64,000 bases of DNA from Datura wrightii (Eukaryota; Streptophyta; Magnoliopsida; Solanales; Solanaceae). Location of the stretch: the NCBI GenBank assembly GCA_035772735.1, contig JASDFA010000020.1:15293501-15357500 (forward strand), given 5' to 3'. This document shows, one piece after another, positions 32,400 through 43,400 of the stretch. The translations under genes and the position numbers were made by a program. Position 1 is the stretch's first letter. Each line of letters starts with the position of its first letter. The notes beneath the pieces are model-generated. The model ran no database searches. It was given only the letters and a program-made list of their open reading frames with translations, and was not told the origin of the DNA.

Positions 32400-34496
32400 T
32401 GTTACACCCTGCAAATGTTAACGATTAGTAAGCGTACGTGTAGACTTGTGACAAGTAAGAAGAGCTTGACGCATGTGAGAAAAAAGCCTCAGAAGCAAGG
32501 GTGGGCGAGTCTAGGTCGCGAAGGGCCAAAGCAACGTGTCAGCCGGCAAGGGAGCGGCCAGCGCGGTGTGCCAAGCCCACCGTCGCATGGAGAGGCGCGC
32601 GCGGGGTTCCTGCTAGCACTATGGACGACGCGAGGCGCCCCCCTGCCACCGAACTCACACACATATATATAGGCCCCTTCACTTCATTTGAATCATTTTC
32701 CAAACATATTCGACCAAGTCAAGAGAAAATCGAGGAATCCTTTAAATTATTGTCCGGTTACGCTACCAAACGCCGTCCAATCTCAAATTAACTTCGGGTA
32801 ACAAGTTTTGGGCCTATTGAAAGCATTATTATGGAGTTATTTTCTCAAAATACGCTCGGCAAATCGGTACTCCACCGAGTAGAAGTTATTAAAATTGCTC
32901 CAAATTGATTCCTAAGCAGCCATAGGCTTTAGGTAAGCATTTCTCCCTTCTGAACTCTCGGGAAATTATAGGTTTTCGACCGTATTTTGCGAAGTTAAAT
33001 TATAGTTGCCATTAGTATCATAAGTTATCATTTTTGGCGAATTTAGTATTGAAATTAGACTCATTCTTTCAGCATTAAAGTTACAATTGAAAAGAGCTGG
33101 CAAATACAAGTTGAAACTCGTCAGTTATTCGGGAATGACACTCGAGGTATGTTAAGGCGAATTCCTTCGACAAGTTATTTTCTATAGTATTGTAATACAA
33201 CTTGAGCCTTCGTAAGAAAGTCAGGAGTATGTTTATTATGACTAGTTGTTATTTTTAGTTGAGATTAGTACTTTATGTTTAGTTTGGGATTGACCCTGCC
33301 CTGTATAGCCTTCCGTGACCAACCCCAGGGTTACTAGTTATGTCGTCGCCCCCTAGGGGTTATATGACGTTGCTCTAAGGAGCGATATGTCGTCCTAAGG
33401 GATGATGCAGAGGCCCAAGGGCCATATTACAGTCCACTCCATGGCTGGACTATTATCTTTATGACGTATCGGCATCACACCCTCATCGAGCTTGGTGCCC
33501 AGAGTGCAGTTATCAGGAGTCCACTAGACTTAGACACAGCTACAGACTAGGGACTAAGTGGGCTCAATTGTAGACCTAGGGGACCGGTAGGTTGTCTATA
33601 GTTATCAGTTGACTCACTTTGACTGTGTTAAGGATATGTAGATTGAAGTGTGCTCGCCAGGGCTTATTGGGGCCCCAAGCCGATTATTTTGTGCTGATTG
33701 TACCTTCCGGGCTTATGGGGGCTAGGTAAGATTTTTGTTTGCACTACTTACTGGTAAAATAGACAGCAGGATGTTAAGCCATAGAGGTTATATCTCTATC
33801 CTTTCTATTCAATTGCTTTCAATTTCATTCCAGTTATATTAAGTCATTTTTATTTACTACCTATTCGGTACATATTGTACTGACGCCCATCCTTGGGCGC
33901 TGCATTACTTGCCTACAGGTGTGGATAGACATAGATCAGGACCTTTTTAGCTTCCAGCCAGAGTCAGTCGTACGGTCAGTTCCCTTCCTTCAGAGCTAAT
34001 AGTCAGAAGGTCTACTCTTTTTGATAGTACAGCTTATGGGTATGTCAGGGCCCTGTCTTGACCATTATTCTACTCCTAGAGGCTTGTAGGCTACCGATTT
34101 CTAGTTGTTCATTTGGTTATTGGCCGTATGGCCCTATATATGCTTCAATTCATGTGATGGCCGTGTGGAGCCTTGTTTAGCTGTTAGTTAGTGGCCTTGT
34201 TGGCTATAGTATAGTTGTAGTTTCCCGATTTTCATTCTGCTAAAATTAGATAGCATGGTGGTCTTGTCGACCCGCATAGGATTCCCTTTTATTGCTTGTT
34301 GTTGGTTAGCTTTTTTATTTTATTGGTAGCTATATGGCCTTGTTGGTCAGAGACTATATTTACAGCCGAGATATAGCTCGTCATTTTCTTGAATTGAGTT
34401 GCAGGTATGCACCAGACGTGCATAAGCCCAGCCAGGTCAGTTAGATCACAGTGTGGCACTAGGTGCCAGTCATGCCTTCCAAGGCAGGGCATGACA
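32400..34496 (+). repeat. Element A 5' LTR
   Basis: 2,097 bp, TGTTACACCC...GCATGACA. The U3 part has a GC-rich block at about 32500-32640, then a TATA box at about 32662-32677. The open frames in it are composition effects. Confidence 0.93.
32662..32677 (+). promoter_or_regulatory. TATA box of element A 5' LTR
   Basis: CACATATATATAGGCCCC about 265 bp into the LTR. The same block recurs in the 3' LTR at about 57413-57431. Confidence 0.65.
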
Positions 34497-34500
34497 AACT

Positions 34501-34512
34501 TGGTATCAGAGC
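34501..34512 (+). other. Primer-binding site of element A (initiator Met tRNA)
   Basis: TGGTATCAGAGC, the standard plant site complementary to the 3' end of initiator tRNA-Met, four bases after the LTR end. Confidence 0.93.
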
Positions 34513-34731
34513 AGGTCGTATCCCAGGGAGTCTGCAAGCCATGACGAGTAGAGTCTTGTCTATGGATGTGTTGTGCACAACATTCTATAAACAGGAGGCT
34601 ACGAGGCATGATAGGGTGGTTACTCTTCTTTCTCTTCCAGTCGTGCTTTAGAGCTGTGCTGTATAGAGTTAAGTTCCTAAGCTTATTATATTTTGTTTGT
34701 CTGTAGAGAAATTTCGGACACGCGACAGACT

Positions 34732-35606
34732 ATGACCGGCCAGAAGTTAGATACAGTGGCAGGAGAAGGCACTAGCAGGGTGCCTTAGTCAGAGCCAGCC
34801 CAATCTGAGGGCGAGAGGGAGATTTCATCTCGGTCTCCCTAGAATTCTCCGCCATGCCAGGATCCGTCTAGAGCGGCAAATATGTCGGTACCGCCTCCAG
34901 CAGCTCCTATACTGATACCATTAGATCAAGAGGTTAGGAGTGTTGTCTTCATGTTAGCTCAGATGATGGCTGCGTAGCATCAGCCAGTGGCACCTATGGT
35001 TACTGAGTCCTCGGGAGGGCCTGGTAGTTCAAGGGTCCGAGAGTTCCTCGCTCTGAGTCCCCCGCAGTTCACGTCCGAGATGAGGACCCTTAGGACTTCT
35101 TGGACTAGCTGCAGCGGATTTTCAGGGTAATGCATGCATGCCTGCAGAGTCGGTTGAGTTAGCAGTATTTCAGCTATGGGACATAACAATATTATGGTAT
35201 GAGAGTTGGGAAAGGTCCCGAGGTAGAGATATTCCCCCTCTGACTTGGTCCAGATTTTTAGAGGCCTTCCTAGATCATTATTTGCCGCGAGAAATTCGAT
35301 AGGCCTGGGTAGATCAATTTTTGCTTCTAGAGCAAGACTCGATGAGTGTTCTGGAGTATGCTATGAGATTTGATTCCTTAGCCCGATAAACACCAGCTTT
35401 CATAGACACTATGTCATCTAGAATGCACCGATTTATCATGAGGCTGCTTCCAAAGTATGTGGAGATTTGTGTTATGGCTACTCTGGGAGAGGACATGGAT
35501 ATTTCCTGTATTTAGGCATTTGCTCAAAGCATTGAGGAGATCAGACAGCGACAGCGGGAGATAGAGAGGGTAAATCAGGAGCAATACCGCAGGGCCAGAC
35601 CTAGTG
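34732..35606 (+). pseudogene. Element A gag, 5' part
   Basis: Begins with ATG at 34732 (MTGQKLDTVAGEGTSR). It continues through the LAQMMAA motif, then the retrotransposon Gag core in broken frames: SVELAVFQLWD, WYESWERSRGRD, FLDHYLPREI, then LEQDSMSV. Three TAG stops occur before the core (after SRVP, SRSP and QMMAA) at positions where Gln (CAG) is likely. It is cut by element B at 35606; the remainder follows at 45944. Confidence 0.88.
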
Positions 35607-37908
35607 TGTCACGCCCCGCCTTGGGGGGTATGACTGGCACCTGGTGCCCTAGTAGGACCTAGACTGCTATCTGGTGAGCCTAAGCACATCTGGCGCCTAG
35701 CTGGCTCTAACTCACATTTCTGGAAACAAAGGGCTATATAACGGTTGTAAACACAGCCCCCGGCCCATTGGCCTATAGCCATCTGTACCTGTAATGACAG
35801 CTAACCAGAAACATACTACTATAGGAAAACCTATGCGGGCCGAAAAGGCCACCATGCTGTCTAGTTATCTGCAACTCAACAATGAAATACTAGAAGGCTA
35901 CGTGACCGGCAAGGTCACCATTACTGTCAAGCTATGGCCCCACCGGCCAACATAAAGGAAGTAAAAATACTAACAGCTATACAACTGCACGGCCTCACAC
36001 GACCGGCTCAACTGACCACAGGGAAATATATACAGACTGCAAGCCTCTAGGAATAACAATAAAAATGATCGGGACAGGGCCCCGACCTACCCGTACTGTA
36101 CAACAAAAGAAAACGAAATACACCTCTGGAATTCAGTCTCCGGATGACAGGAGCTGAATACTCGATCGCTGACAGGAATCACGAGGGATCGCCTCCTCAT
36201 CTATGGGTACCTGCAGGCAAGTAATGCAGCGCCCCACCGGGCGTCAGTACCGCTGGTACTGAGTATGTAAAGCAATAACTGAAAGGAATATCTGAAAACA
36301 ATAATACAACTGATGAAACTGAAATAGGAAGGAAAAGATTAACTGTCTGATAATGTAAAACTAGGCCTACTCTTAACTATACTGGAAGGAATAGGAGTCA
36401 TACTTAGAGATGTATCGTTCTACTGTCAATCTACTCGTATCTAATGTGACATGGCATAACATGACATAACATAACATAGCATACACAAACCTTACCCGGC
36501 CCCTATAAGCCGGGAGGTACAACCAGCACAAAATCTATACCCCTACCCCGGTCACCCCATCTCCTATAATAGCTATGAGCATCCTGCCGGTCCCCTGGGT
36601 ATGCACTTGGGCTCGCTGAGTCCCTGACTATAACTGTACCTGAGTCCGGAGGACTCTTGAATCAACACCCGGGCATATCCGCTCGACAGGGGTGTGTAAG
36701 GGCCGACCAAGGCACAATATGGGGAAAACTGGCATCCCATCTTCGTCCCCTGTGGGACGGCATGCCACTCCGTAGAGTGACGTATCCTCGTCCTCTAGCG
36801 GACGAGTCGATACAGCTATCAACCCTGGGGCGGTCATGGATGCTAGGTAATCCAACCCCAAAACAATACAACGGTCTCAACTAGTAATACTATCTGCATA
36901 TCCCACATACTGAAGCTAATAGTAGTAAGGTATCCGTACATACTGTGTACTAAACTAGTAATGGTAATGTATACGTACTTAATACATGCTGAGACTGATA
37001 ATAGTATATATGTATAAATATAATCTTCTGCCATACTGTGTTGTATACTGAGTTTCTGTAATAACATGATTTACTATTTCTGACATGCTTCCTAAACTTC
37101 ATTTTCAACCTATCATTCTACTTCTGAGATGCCTTACAGATATTACATTGTTTTACTGGGTTTCAACTGAATACGATAATATCCTAACATTCTGTATTAC
37201 ATCACATACTGAGCATACTGTGCAATTCCTCACACTTATATTAGAATCTATATCGTGCTAGCAAATCTCGCGCTAATCATAACATGATTATTCTAATATC
37301 GTACCAACATTCGTAGTAAACATAACACATGACTTCTGAATATTCTACTGGTCTTTAAATTACTTTACTATACCGAGCTTACTAACTTGCCGAGGAAACT
37401 AACTTTACATACCTTATCCTCGAACTATCCGTCTGTCGAAAGAGACTCGGCCAACACTTCAACTATTTCTCCCAACTGCATTTATAAATATGTCAATTAG
37501 TATTAAATACAACTTTATTCTGAGGAACGACATTATTTTCGATATAATTATAGCCTAAACTTAGGCCTATCGAAAGACGGTCGAAAACTCGCTATTTTTC
37601 AGAAGTCCAGAAGGGAGAAATACTCACTTCACAGCTAGAAACACATAGACATTAGTTTGGAGCAATTTTACTTACCTTAGCTCGGTAGCTCGACGATTCG
37701 TCGGCCGTATTTCATGAAACTAAATCCGTAGGAATGCTCTCTGCTGCTAAATACCTCAGTATCTGAGGTTAATTTGAGTTTGGACAATGTTTGGCAGCGT
37801 AATCGGATGAAAATATATTACCCCCTTCGTTCTCTCCTCTCCTCTGGTTTTTCCTCTCTGTTTCACTGGAAATTTATAAGTTTAAATGAATTAAAACCGA
37901 AGTGGGGC

Positions 37909-37920
37909 TTTATATACTTA
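37909..37920 (-). promoter_or_regulatory. TATA box of element B 3' LTR
   Basis: Minus strand reads AGTATATAAAGCCCC, about 225 bp into the LTR, directly downstream of the hairpin pair. Confidence 0.7.
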
Positions 37921-37930
37921 GGCCTGGACA

Positions 37931-38023
37931 AGGCCAACGTGTCACGGAGCCAACGCGGAGGCTCCACCTCCGTGACACGTTGCCATCGCGGAGGGGCTCT
38001 GCCTTGGCTCCTTCCGCGATGGT
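37931..38023 (-). promoter_or_regulatory. Two tandem GC-rich hairpins in element B U3
   Basis: The first has perfect 14-bp arms, AACGTGTCACGGAG and CTCCGTGACACGTT, around an 18-nt loop (37936-37981 region). The second has arms CCATCGCGGA and TCCGCGATGG (about 37983-38022). The pair lies just upstream of the TATA box. The 5' LTR copy keeps the first hairpin but has a mismatch in the second (CGCCATGG). Confidence 0.8.
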
Positions 38024-38144
38024 TCGACAGGTTTCTCGTCCGATCCTTTTCCCGGGCCTTTCTTTAGCACGTATGGCCTTCAAATATGCTTAACCAACGT
38101 GCGAATAGGTCATCTAGGTGCCGGTAATCCTACGGGGTATAACA

Positions 38145-38179
38145 TTCTCCCCCCCTTAAGAATATTCGTCCTCGAATGT
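38145..38179 (-). other. Element B polypurine tract and adjacent hairpin
   Basis: On the minus strand, CTTAAGGGGGGGAGAATG leads into the LTR. Immediately upstream (38162-38179) is a near-perfect inverted repeat with loop AGGA, which recurs in elements A and T. Confidence 0.85.
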
Positions 38180-38559
38180 AAACTTATATTTAGAGGACTT
38201 CTCAACCTACTATCTAGAAAAATTTCGGGAGAGTTTCCCCTGTAATATGGACTATAGCAAAAACCTGAAATGCAGAAAAGTCCAACACAGGTACTGCACG
38301 CAATATTTTAAGGTTCACTGGATGGCTATGTATCAATCTTTCTCATTTATATACAACCATAAGGTACTACATAAGTAATATTACGGACATACCTGTCTCC
38401 TGACTAAGCCTGAAATAGGTGAGGATATCTAGCTTTCATATCTTCTTCAGCTTCCCACGTCATCTCCTCATGGTTCCTGTTACGCCACAATACTTTGACA
38501 GACGCAATATCTTTAGTCCTCAACCTGCGAATCTGTCTGTCTAAGATAGCTACTGGAAC

Positions 38560-39468
38560 CTATTCATATGCTAACTCTTCTGTGACCTGGACATCCTGAA
38601 CTGGAACAACCGTGGCAGGGTCTCCTATGAACTTCCTCAACATAGATACATGGAATACTGGGTGAACAGATGCTAACTCCGGAGGCAAGTTCAATTCGTA
38701 TGCAACTCGGCCTATCCTTCGCCGAATCTGATATGGCCCAATGAATCTCGGGCTAAGCTTGCCTTTCTTGCCAAATCTCATCACCCCTTTCATCGGAGAC
38801 ACTTTCAGATATACCCAGTTATTTATCGCAAATTCTAGATTTCTGCGCCGCATATCTGCATAAGACTTCTGGCGGCTCTGAGCAGTCAGCAGGCATTCTC
38901 TGATAAACTTTATCTTCTCCTCTGACTGTTGAATGATGTCTGGCCCAATCAATGCTAATTCCCCCACTTCAAACCAGCCTACCGGCGATCTACATTTTTG
39001 CCCATATAATGCCTCAAAAGGCGCCATCTGGATGGCTAAATGGTAGCTGTTATTATAAGCAAATTCAATTAACGGCAAATGCTCATCCCAGCTACCATCA
39101 AAATCTAGTACACACGCTCGTAGCATATCTTCGAGTATTTGGATAGTCCGCTCAGCCTGCCCATCTGTCTGAGGGTGGAATGCTGTGCTCAAATTGATCT
39201 GCGTTCCCAAACCCCTCTGGAACGATTGCCAGAATCTAGCTGTAAAATATGGTCCCCTATCTGAAATGATGGATACCGGCACTCCATGTAATCTAACTAT
39301 TTCTCTGATATATAATTCGGCATAATCCTCAGCCGAGAAGGTAGCTTTCACTGGCAGGAAATGAGCTGATTTTGTCAGCCTGTCAACTATTACCCAAATG
39401 GAATCATTTCTACGTCTGGTAAGGGGTAACCTGTTACAATATCCATATTTATCGCTTTCCATTTCCAC
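38560..39468 (-). pseudogene. Element B integrase core and chromodomain-like tail
   Basis: DDE core: DSIWVIVDRLTKSAHFLPV, SIISDRGPYFTARFWQSFQR, TAFHPQTDGQAERTIQILED, FAYNNSYH. Then the GPY/F-like SPRFIGPYQIRRRIGRVAYE and HPVFHVSMLRKFIGDP, leading past a TAG into a tail (ASVKVLWRN... EEDMKARYPHLF) that resembles a chromodomain remnant. This tail places B with chromoviruses. Confidence 0.9.
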
Positions 39469-40661
39469 ATAGGCACCGTTATATCTTGCGTCAAACCGCC
39501 CGGTTTCTGGTGCTCCGCTTTCACCTGCTGACAGTTAGGACATCTAGATACAAATTCAGCTATTTCAGCTTTCATACCTGGCCACCAATAGATGTCTCTG
39601 ATGTCGTGGTACATTTTCGTTGCTCCTGGATGGAGGGAATAGCGAGCGTAATGTACTTCATGCATAATCTGCTGGCGAAGCCCTGAAACATTCGGAACAC
39701 AAAGGCGGCCCTTACAGCGTAGCACATCATCCTCAGTTATTTGGAAATCTGACTCCTTACCTTTCTGAACTCTATCTCTGAGCTGGACTAAGTCAGGGTC
39801 CTCGTACTGTCGTCCTTTAACCTCTGTAACTAATGATGACACAACAGAATTCTGAGTTAATGCTCTATTATTTTCTGTTTCCATTATTCGAACGGCTAAA
39901 CCAGCTAGCTGATGAACTTCCTTGGCTAACTCCCGCTTCTCAGGTCGCAAGTACGCCAAACTCCCCATTGACTTACGGCTCAAGGCATCTGCCACTACAT
40001 TAGCTCTTCCCGGGTGATAGAGAATATTTACATCATAATCTTTCAACAATTCTAACCAGCGACACTGCTGCAGATTTAACTCCCTCTGTGTGAAAATATA
40101 CTGCAGGCTTTTATGATCTGTAAAGATGTCTACATGGACGCCATACAGATAATGCCTCCAAATCTTTAGGGCATGGATCACTGCAGCCAATTCCAGGTCA
40201 TGGGTCGGATAGTTCTTTTCGTGTTTCCTCAGCTGTCTGGAAGCATAAGCAATTACCCTACCATGCTGCATCAACACACAGCCTAACCCGACGCCTGATG
40301 CGTCGCAATACACCGAATAACCTTTTGTACCTTCCGGCAATGCTAACACTGGGGCGGAGGTTAATCTGTCTTTCAGTTCCTGGAAGCTCTGCTCGCATGC
40401 CTCTGTCCACTGAAACTTTGCTGCTTTCTGTGTCAGTTTGGTCAGAGGTGCCGCAATGGTCGAGAACCCTTCAACGAACCTCCTGTAATATCCTGCCAAC
40501 CCCAGAAAGCTACGGGCTTCAGTCGGAGTGGTAGGCCTAGGCCAGGATTTAACTGCTTCTATTTTCTGCTTGTCAACTTGTATACCAGCATCCGACACAA
40601 TATGCCCAAAAAAGGCTACTGAGTTAAGCCAGAATTCACACTTAGAAAATTTAGCGTATAA
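39430..40661 (-). pseudogene. Element B RNase H and integrase N-terminal domains
   Basis: RT thumb (PTTPTEARSFLGLAGYYRRF), RNase H (YCDASGVGLGCVLMQHGRVI, YPTHDLELAAVIHALKIWRH, IFTDHKSLQYIFTQ, VVADALSRK), then the HHCC zinc-binding module of integrase (HEVHYARYSLHPGATKMYHD, CPNCQQVKAEHQKPGG). A one-base deletion close to 39430 ends the frame. Confidence 0.92.
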
Positions 40662-41183
40662 CTAGCGGTCCCTGAGGATCTGGAGCACTGTCCGCAAATG
40701 AGTCCGGTGATCTGTTTTAGAGCGAGAATACACCAGAATGTCATCAATGAATACTATCATGAACAAGTCCAGGAAGGGTCTGAAAATACTGTTCATCAGG
40801 TCCATGAAGATTGCCGGGGCATTCGTTAACCCGAAGGACATGACTAGAAATTCAAAATGTCCATATCGAGTCCTGAACACTGTCTTAGGAATATCCCTCT
40901 CACGTACTCGAACCTGGTGATATCCGGACCGCAGGTCAATCTTAGAAAAGTACCTGGCTTCTTGCAACTGATCAAATAAGTCATCAATTCTGGGAAGCGG
41001 GTACTTGTTCTTTACAGTAACTTTGTTTAATTGTCGATAATCTATGCACATTCGGAGCGAGCCATCTTTCTTCCTCACAAATAAAACTGGCGCACCCCAT
41101 GGTGAAGTACTCGGCCTGATTAAACCTTTATCCAATAAATCTTTCAACTGCTCCTTTAATTCTCTGAGTTCCGCAGGAGCCAT
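40662..41183 (-). pseudogene. Element B reverse transcriptase domain
   Basis: Complete fingers and palm: SPWGAPVLFVRKKDGSLRMC, DYRQLNKVTVKNKYPLPRID, FSKIDLRSGYHQVRVRE, FRTRYGHFEFLVMSFGLTNA and the catalytic FIDDILVYS. Ends at a TAG; element A has CAG there. Confidence 0.92.
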
Positions 41184-41207
41184 GCGATAAGCAGGAATCG
41201 ATATCGG

Positions 41208-41801
41208 CTAGGTACCTGGTAATAAATCAATAGCAAAGTCTATTTCCCTTTCTGGGGGAATACCAGGTAACTCATCCGGAAACACATCAGGGAATTCATT
41301 CACTACCGGAACAGACTGGAGTGTCGGAGATTCTGCTTGGACATCCTGAACTCTGACCAGATGGTAATTACATCCCTTAGATATTAATTTTCTCGCCCGA
41401 AGGTAGGAAATAAACCTACCTTTTGGCGTAGCGGTGCTGCCCTTCCACTCCCGCACTGCTTCTCCTGGGAAGTGGAACCAGACCGTCTTGGTCCAACATT
41501 CAACATTGGCAAAGCACAGTGCTAACCAATCCATACCCATTATGGCATCGAAGTCTATCATCTCTAACTCGACCAGATCTACTGTGGTCTGACGGTCAGC
41601 AACCTCTACTGTACACCCACGGTAGATTCTGCTAGCTATGATAGAGTCACCGATGGGCGTGGATAGTAAAAAGGGCCGTCGCAGTAATTCTGGTGCAATA
41701 TTGAACTTTCGTGCCACAAATGGAGTAATATAGGACAAAGTAGACCCTAGATCAATCAATACATAAGCAGGGTGTGAGCAGATAGTTAGCATACCTGTCA
41801 T
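41208..41801 (-). pseudogene. Element B aspartic protease domain
   Basis: The active-site region reads YVLIDLGSTLSYITPFVA, D-L-G-S instead of the usual D-S/T-G. A second conserved block FDAIMGMDWL follows. The N-terminal part of the linker to RT (VVNEFPDVFPDELPGIPPERE) is intact. It ends at a TAG where element A has CAG. Confidence 0.9.
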
Positions 41802-41984
41802 AGCATCCGGTGACGCTTCTGAATCTTGTCTCCCTGGTAAGGCATATGTGCGGCTTGGACCCGCACCTGTACTGGAGGCCTCTGATCTGCCCCGACCCCT
41901 GCCTACTGAAACTGAGGGCCTACCCCCTGCCGAGGATGCTGTGGCTCGTGACCCTGTAGATGCCCTATCTTGTCTATCCCGGTC

Positions 41985-42060
41985 CTATCGGCCTCTAGCT
42001 GGGCAATCTTTCATCAAATGACCTTCTTGGCCACAAATATAACATGAAGTGGAGCCATAC
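41985..42060 (-). pseudogene. Element B zinc knuckle
   Basis: CYICGQEGHLMKDC fits CX2CX4HX4C, the nucleocapsid knuckle. The frame is stopped shortly after by TAG at 41985-41987. Confidence 0.88.
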
Positions 42061-42134
42061 CTGCATGCTCCAGGATGACGTCGACTGCATATAGGGAAAA
42101 GTGGTAGGGTATACCTACTCTGCTCTGCCCTCCT

Positions 42135-43118
42135 CTATAATGGTGAATCTGCCATCTGCGAGCCTCTACCAGTCTCTGACTGCCCCCTGCGGCTGAATCT
42201 ACCCCCCTGCGGCTGTGGCGGAGGCGGGGGCCAGGGCAGCCTGTCTAACAATCGTGGCCTGGGTCCTCCCCGAGCCTCCCTCTGTAACTTAACTGGCCTG
42301 TCCCGGCGACGCTGTTCCTGATTGGCCCTTCTGATCTCCCGATGCCGCTGTCTGATGCCCTCAATATTCTGGGCGAATGCCTGAACTCGAGCAATGTCCA
42401 TGTCCTCTCGCAGTGTAGCCGTAATACAAGTCTCAACATATTCTAGATTCAACCCCATGATAAAGCGGTGTACTCTGGATGCCATGGTATCAACAAAGGC
42501 CGGTGCGTACCGGGCCAAAGAATCAAACCGCAAGGAATATTCCCGAACACTCATGGCCCCCTACTCCAGATGTAGGAACTGGTCTACCTGGGCCTGTCGA
42601 ATCTCTCGCGGCAAATAATGATCCAGAAAAGCTCCTGAGAAGCTGGACCAGGTCGGAGGGGAAACATCTCTCCCTTGGGACCTTTCCCAGCTTTCATACC
42701 ACAATACGGCGATGTCCCGTAACCGAAATGCTGCCAACTCAACTGATTCTGTAGGCGTGGCATGCATAACCCTGAAAATTCTCTGCATTTGATCCAGAAA
42801 ATCCTGAGGGTCCTCTGTCCGGTCCGTACCTGTAAACTGTGGGTGATTCCGAGCCAAGAACTCTCGGACCCTCGAACGACCGGGCCCTCCTGACGACTCC
42901 GCAACTGTAGACGGCATCGGCTAACGCTGAGCAGCCATCATCTGTGCTAACATAACTACCGCACTCCTAACCTCCTGGTCGGAAGGTGTCGGTATAGGGA
43001 CTGCTGGAGGTAGTGTCGCCCCAAGTGGCTCCTGATGTGGTAGAGACTGCTGAGAAGGCTGGGACGATGCCTCTGTAGTACCCTCTGATCGGGCTGTGTC
43101 TAAATGAGGGTGAGGCAT
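42135..43118 (-). pseudogene. Element B gag domain
   Basis: Retrotransposon Gag core with DRTEDPQDFLDQMQRIFRVM, LAAFRLRDIAVLWYESW, FSGAFLDHYLPREIRQAQVD and YAPAFVDTMASRVHRFIMGL, followed by a basic Arg/Pro-rich tail. TAG codons split it after MMAAQR and after QFLHLE; element A has Gln at the second position. Confidence 0.9.
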
Positions 43119-43385
43119 CCTGCTGGTGCCTTCCCCTGCTGCAATATCTAAACTCCGGCCTGTGATAGGATGTCACTAGTCTGACATTATCTATAACCAA
43201 CGAATATAGTAAGCTTTTAGGGACTCAACCCTATATTGTACCGCTCTACAGCACGACTGAATAAGAATAAAAGACAACCATCCTATCATGCCTCGCAGCC
43301 TCCTACCCATAGTATGTGGTGCACAACACATCCATGGATAGGACTCTACTTAGCACGGCTTGCAGACTCCCTGGGATACGACCTG

Positions 43386-43400
43386 CTCTGATACCAAGTT
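43386..43400 (-). other. Primer-binding site of element B
   Basis: The minus strand reads AACTTGGTATCAGAGCAGG right after the 5' LTR, the initiator Met tRNA site also used by element A. Confidence 0.92.

Larger units (their letters stand above)
35607..38144 (-). repeat. Element B 3' LTR
   Basis: 2,538 bp. On the minus strand it runs from TGTTATACCCCG (38144) to GGGCGTGACA (35607). Contains a GC-rich double hairpin at about 37931-38023 and a TATA box at about 37909-37920. Confidence 0.95.
38404..43187 (-). pseudogene. Element B Gag-Pol polyprotein (inactive)
   Basis: One reading frame runs from about 43175 to about 39430, interrupted only by in-frame TAG codons at 42921-42923, 42561-42563, 42135-42137, 41985-41987, 41208-41210 and 40662-40664. 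A one-base loss near 39430 shifts the rest, and another TAG follows at 38560-38562. The gag start codon also appears altered: where A has an ATG, B reads GTG, and stops follow. Domains in order: Gag, zinc knuckle, protease, RT, RNase H, integrase, chromodomain-like tail. Most TAGs lie where element A has Gln. The translated parts are otherwise well preserved, so inactivation is recent. Confidence 0.9.

Noticed and set aside
32415..32791. Arg-rich open frames at 32415-32791 and 57123-57650
   Set aside because: They fall in the GC-rich U3 part of element A's LTRs and are composition effects.
36628..37067. Open frames duplicated at 36628-37067 and 44422-44902
   Set aside because: Both lie inside the two LTRs of element B, so their repetition only reflects LTR identity. 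No protein family is recognisable.
38560..42923. Programmed TAG readthrough or a recoded genetic code in element B
   Set aside because: Six to seven TAGs scattered through all domains, plus a frameshift, fit decay of CAG codons much better than a single regulated readthrough site.
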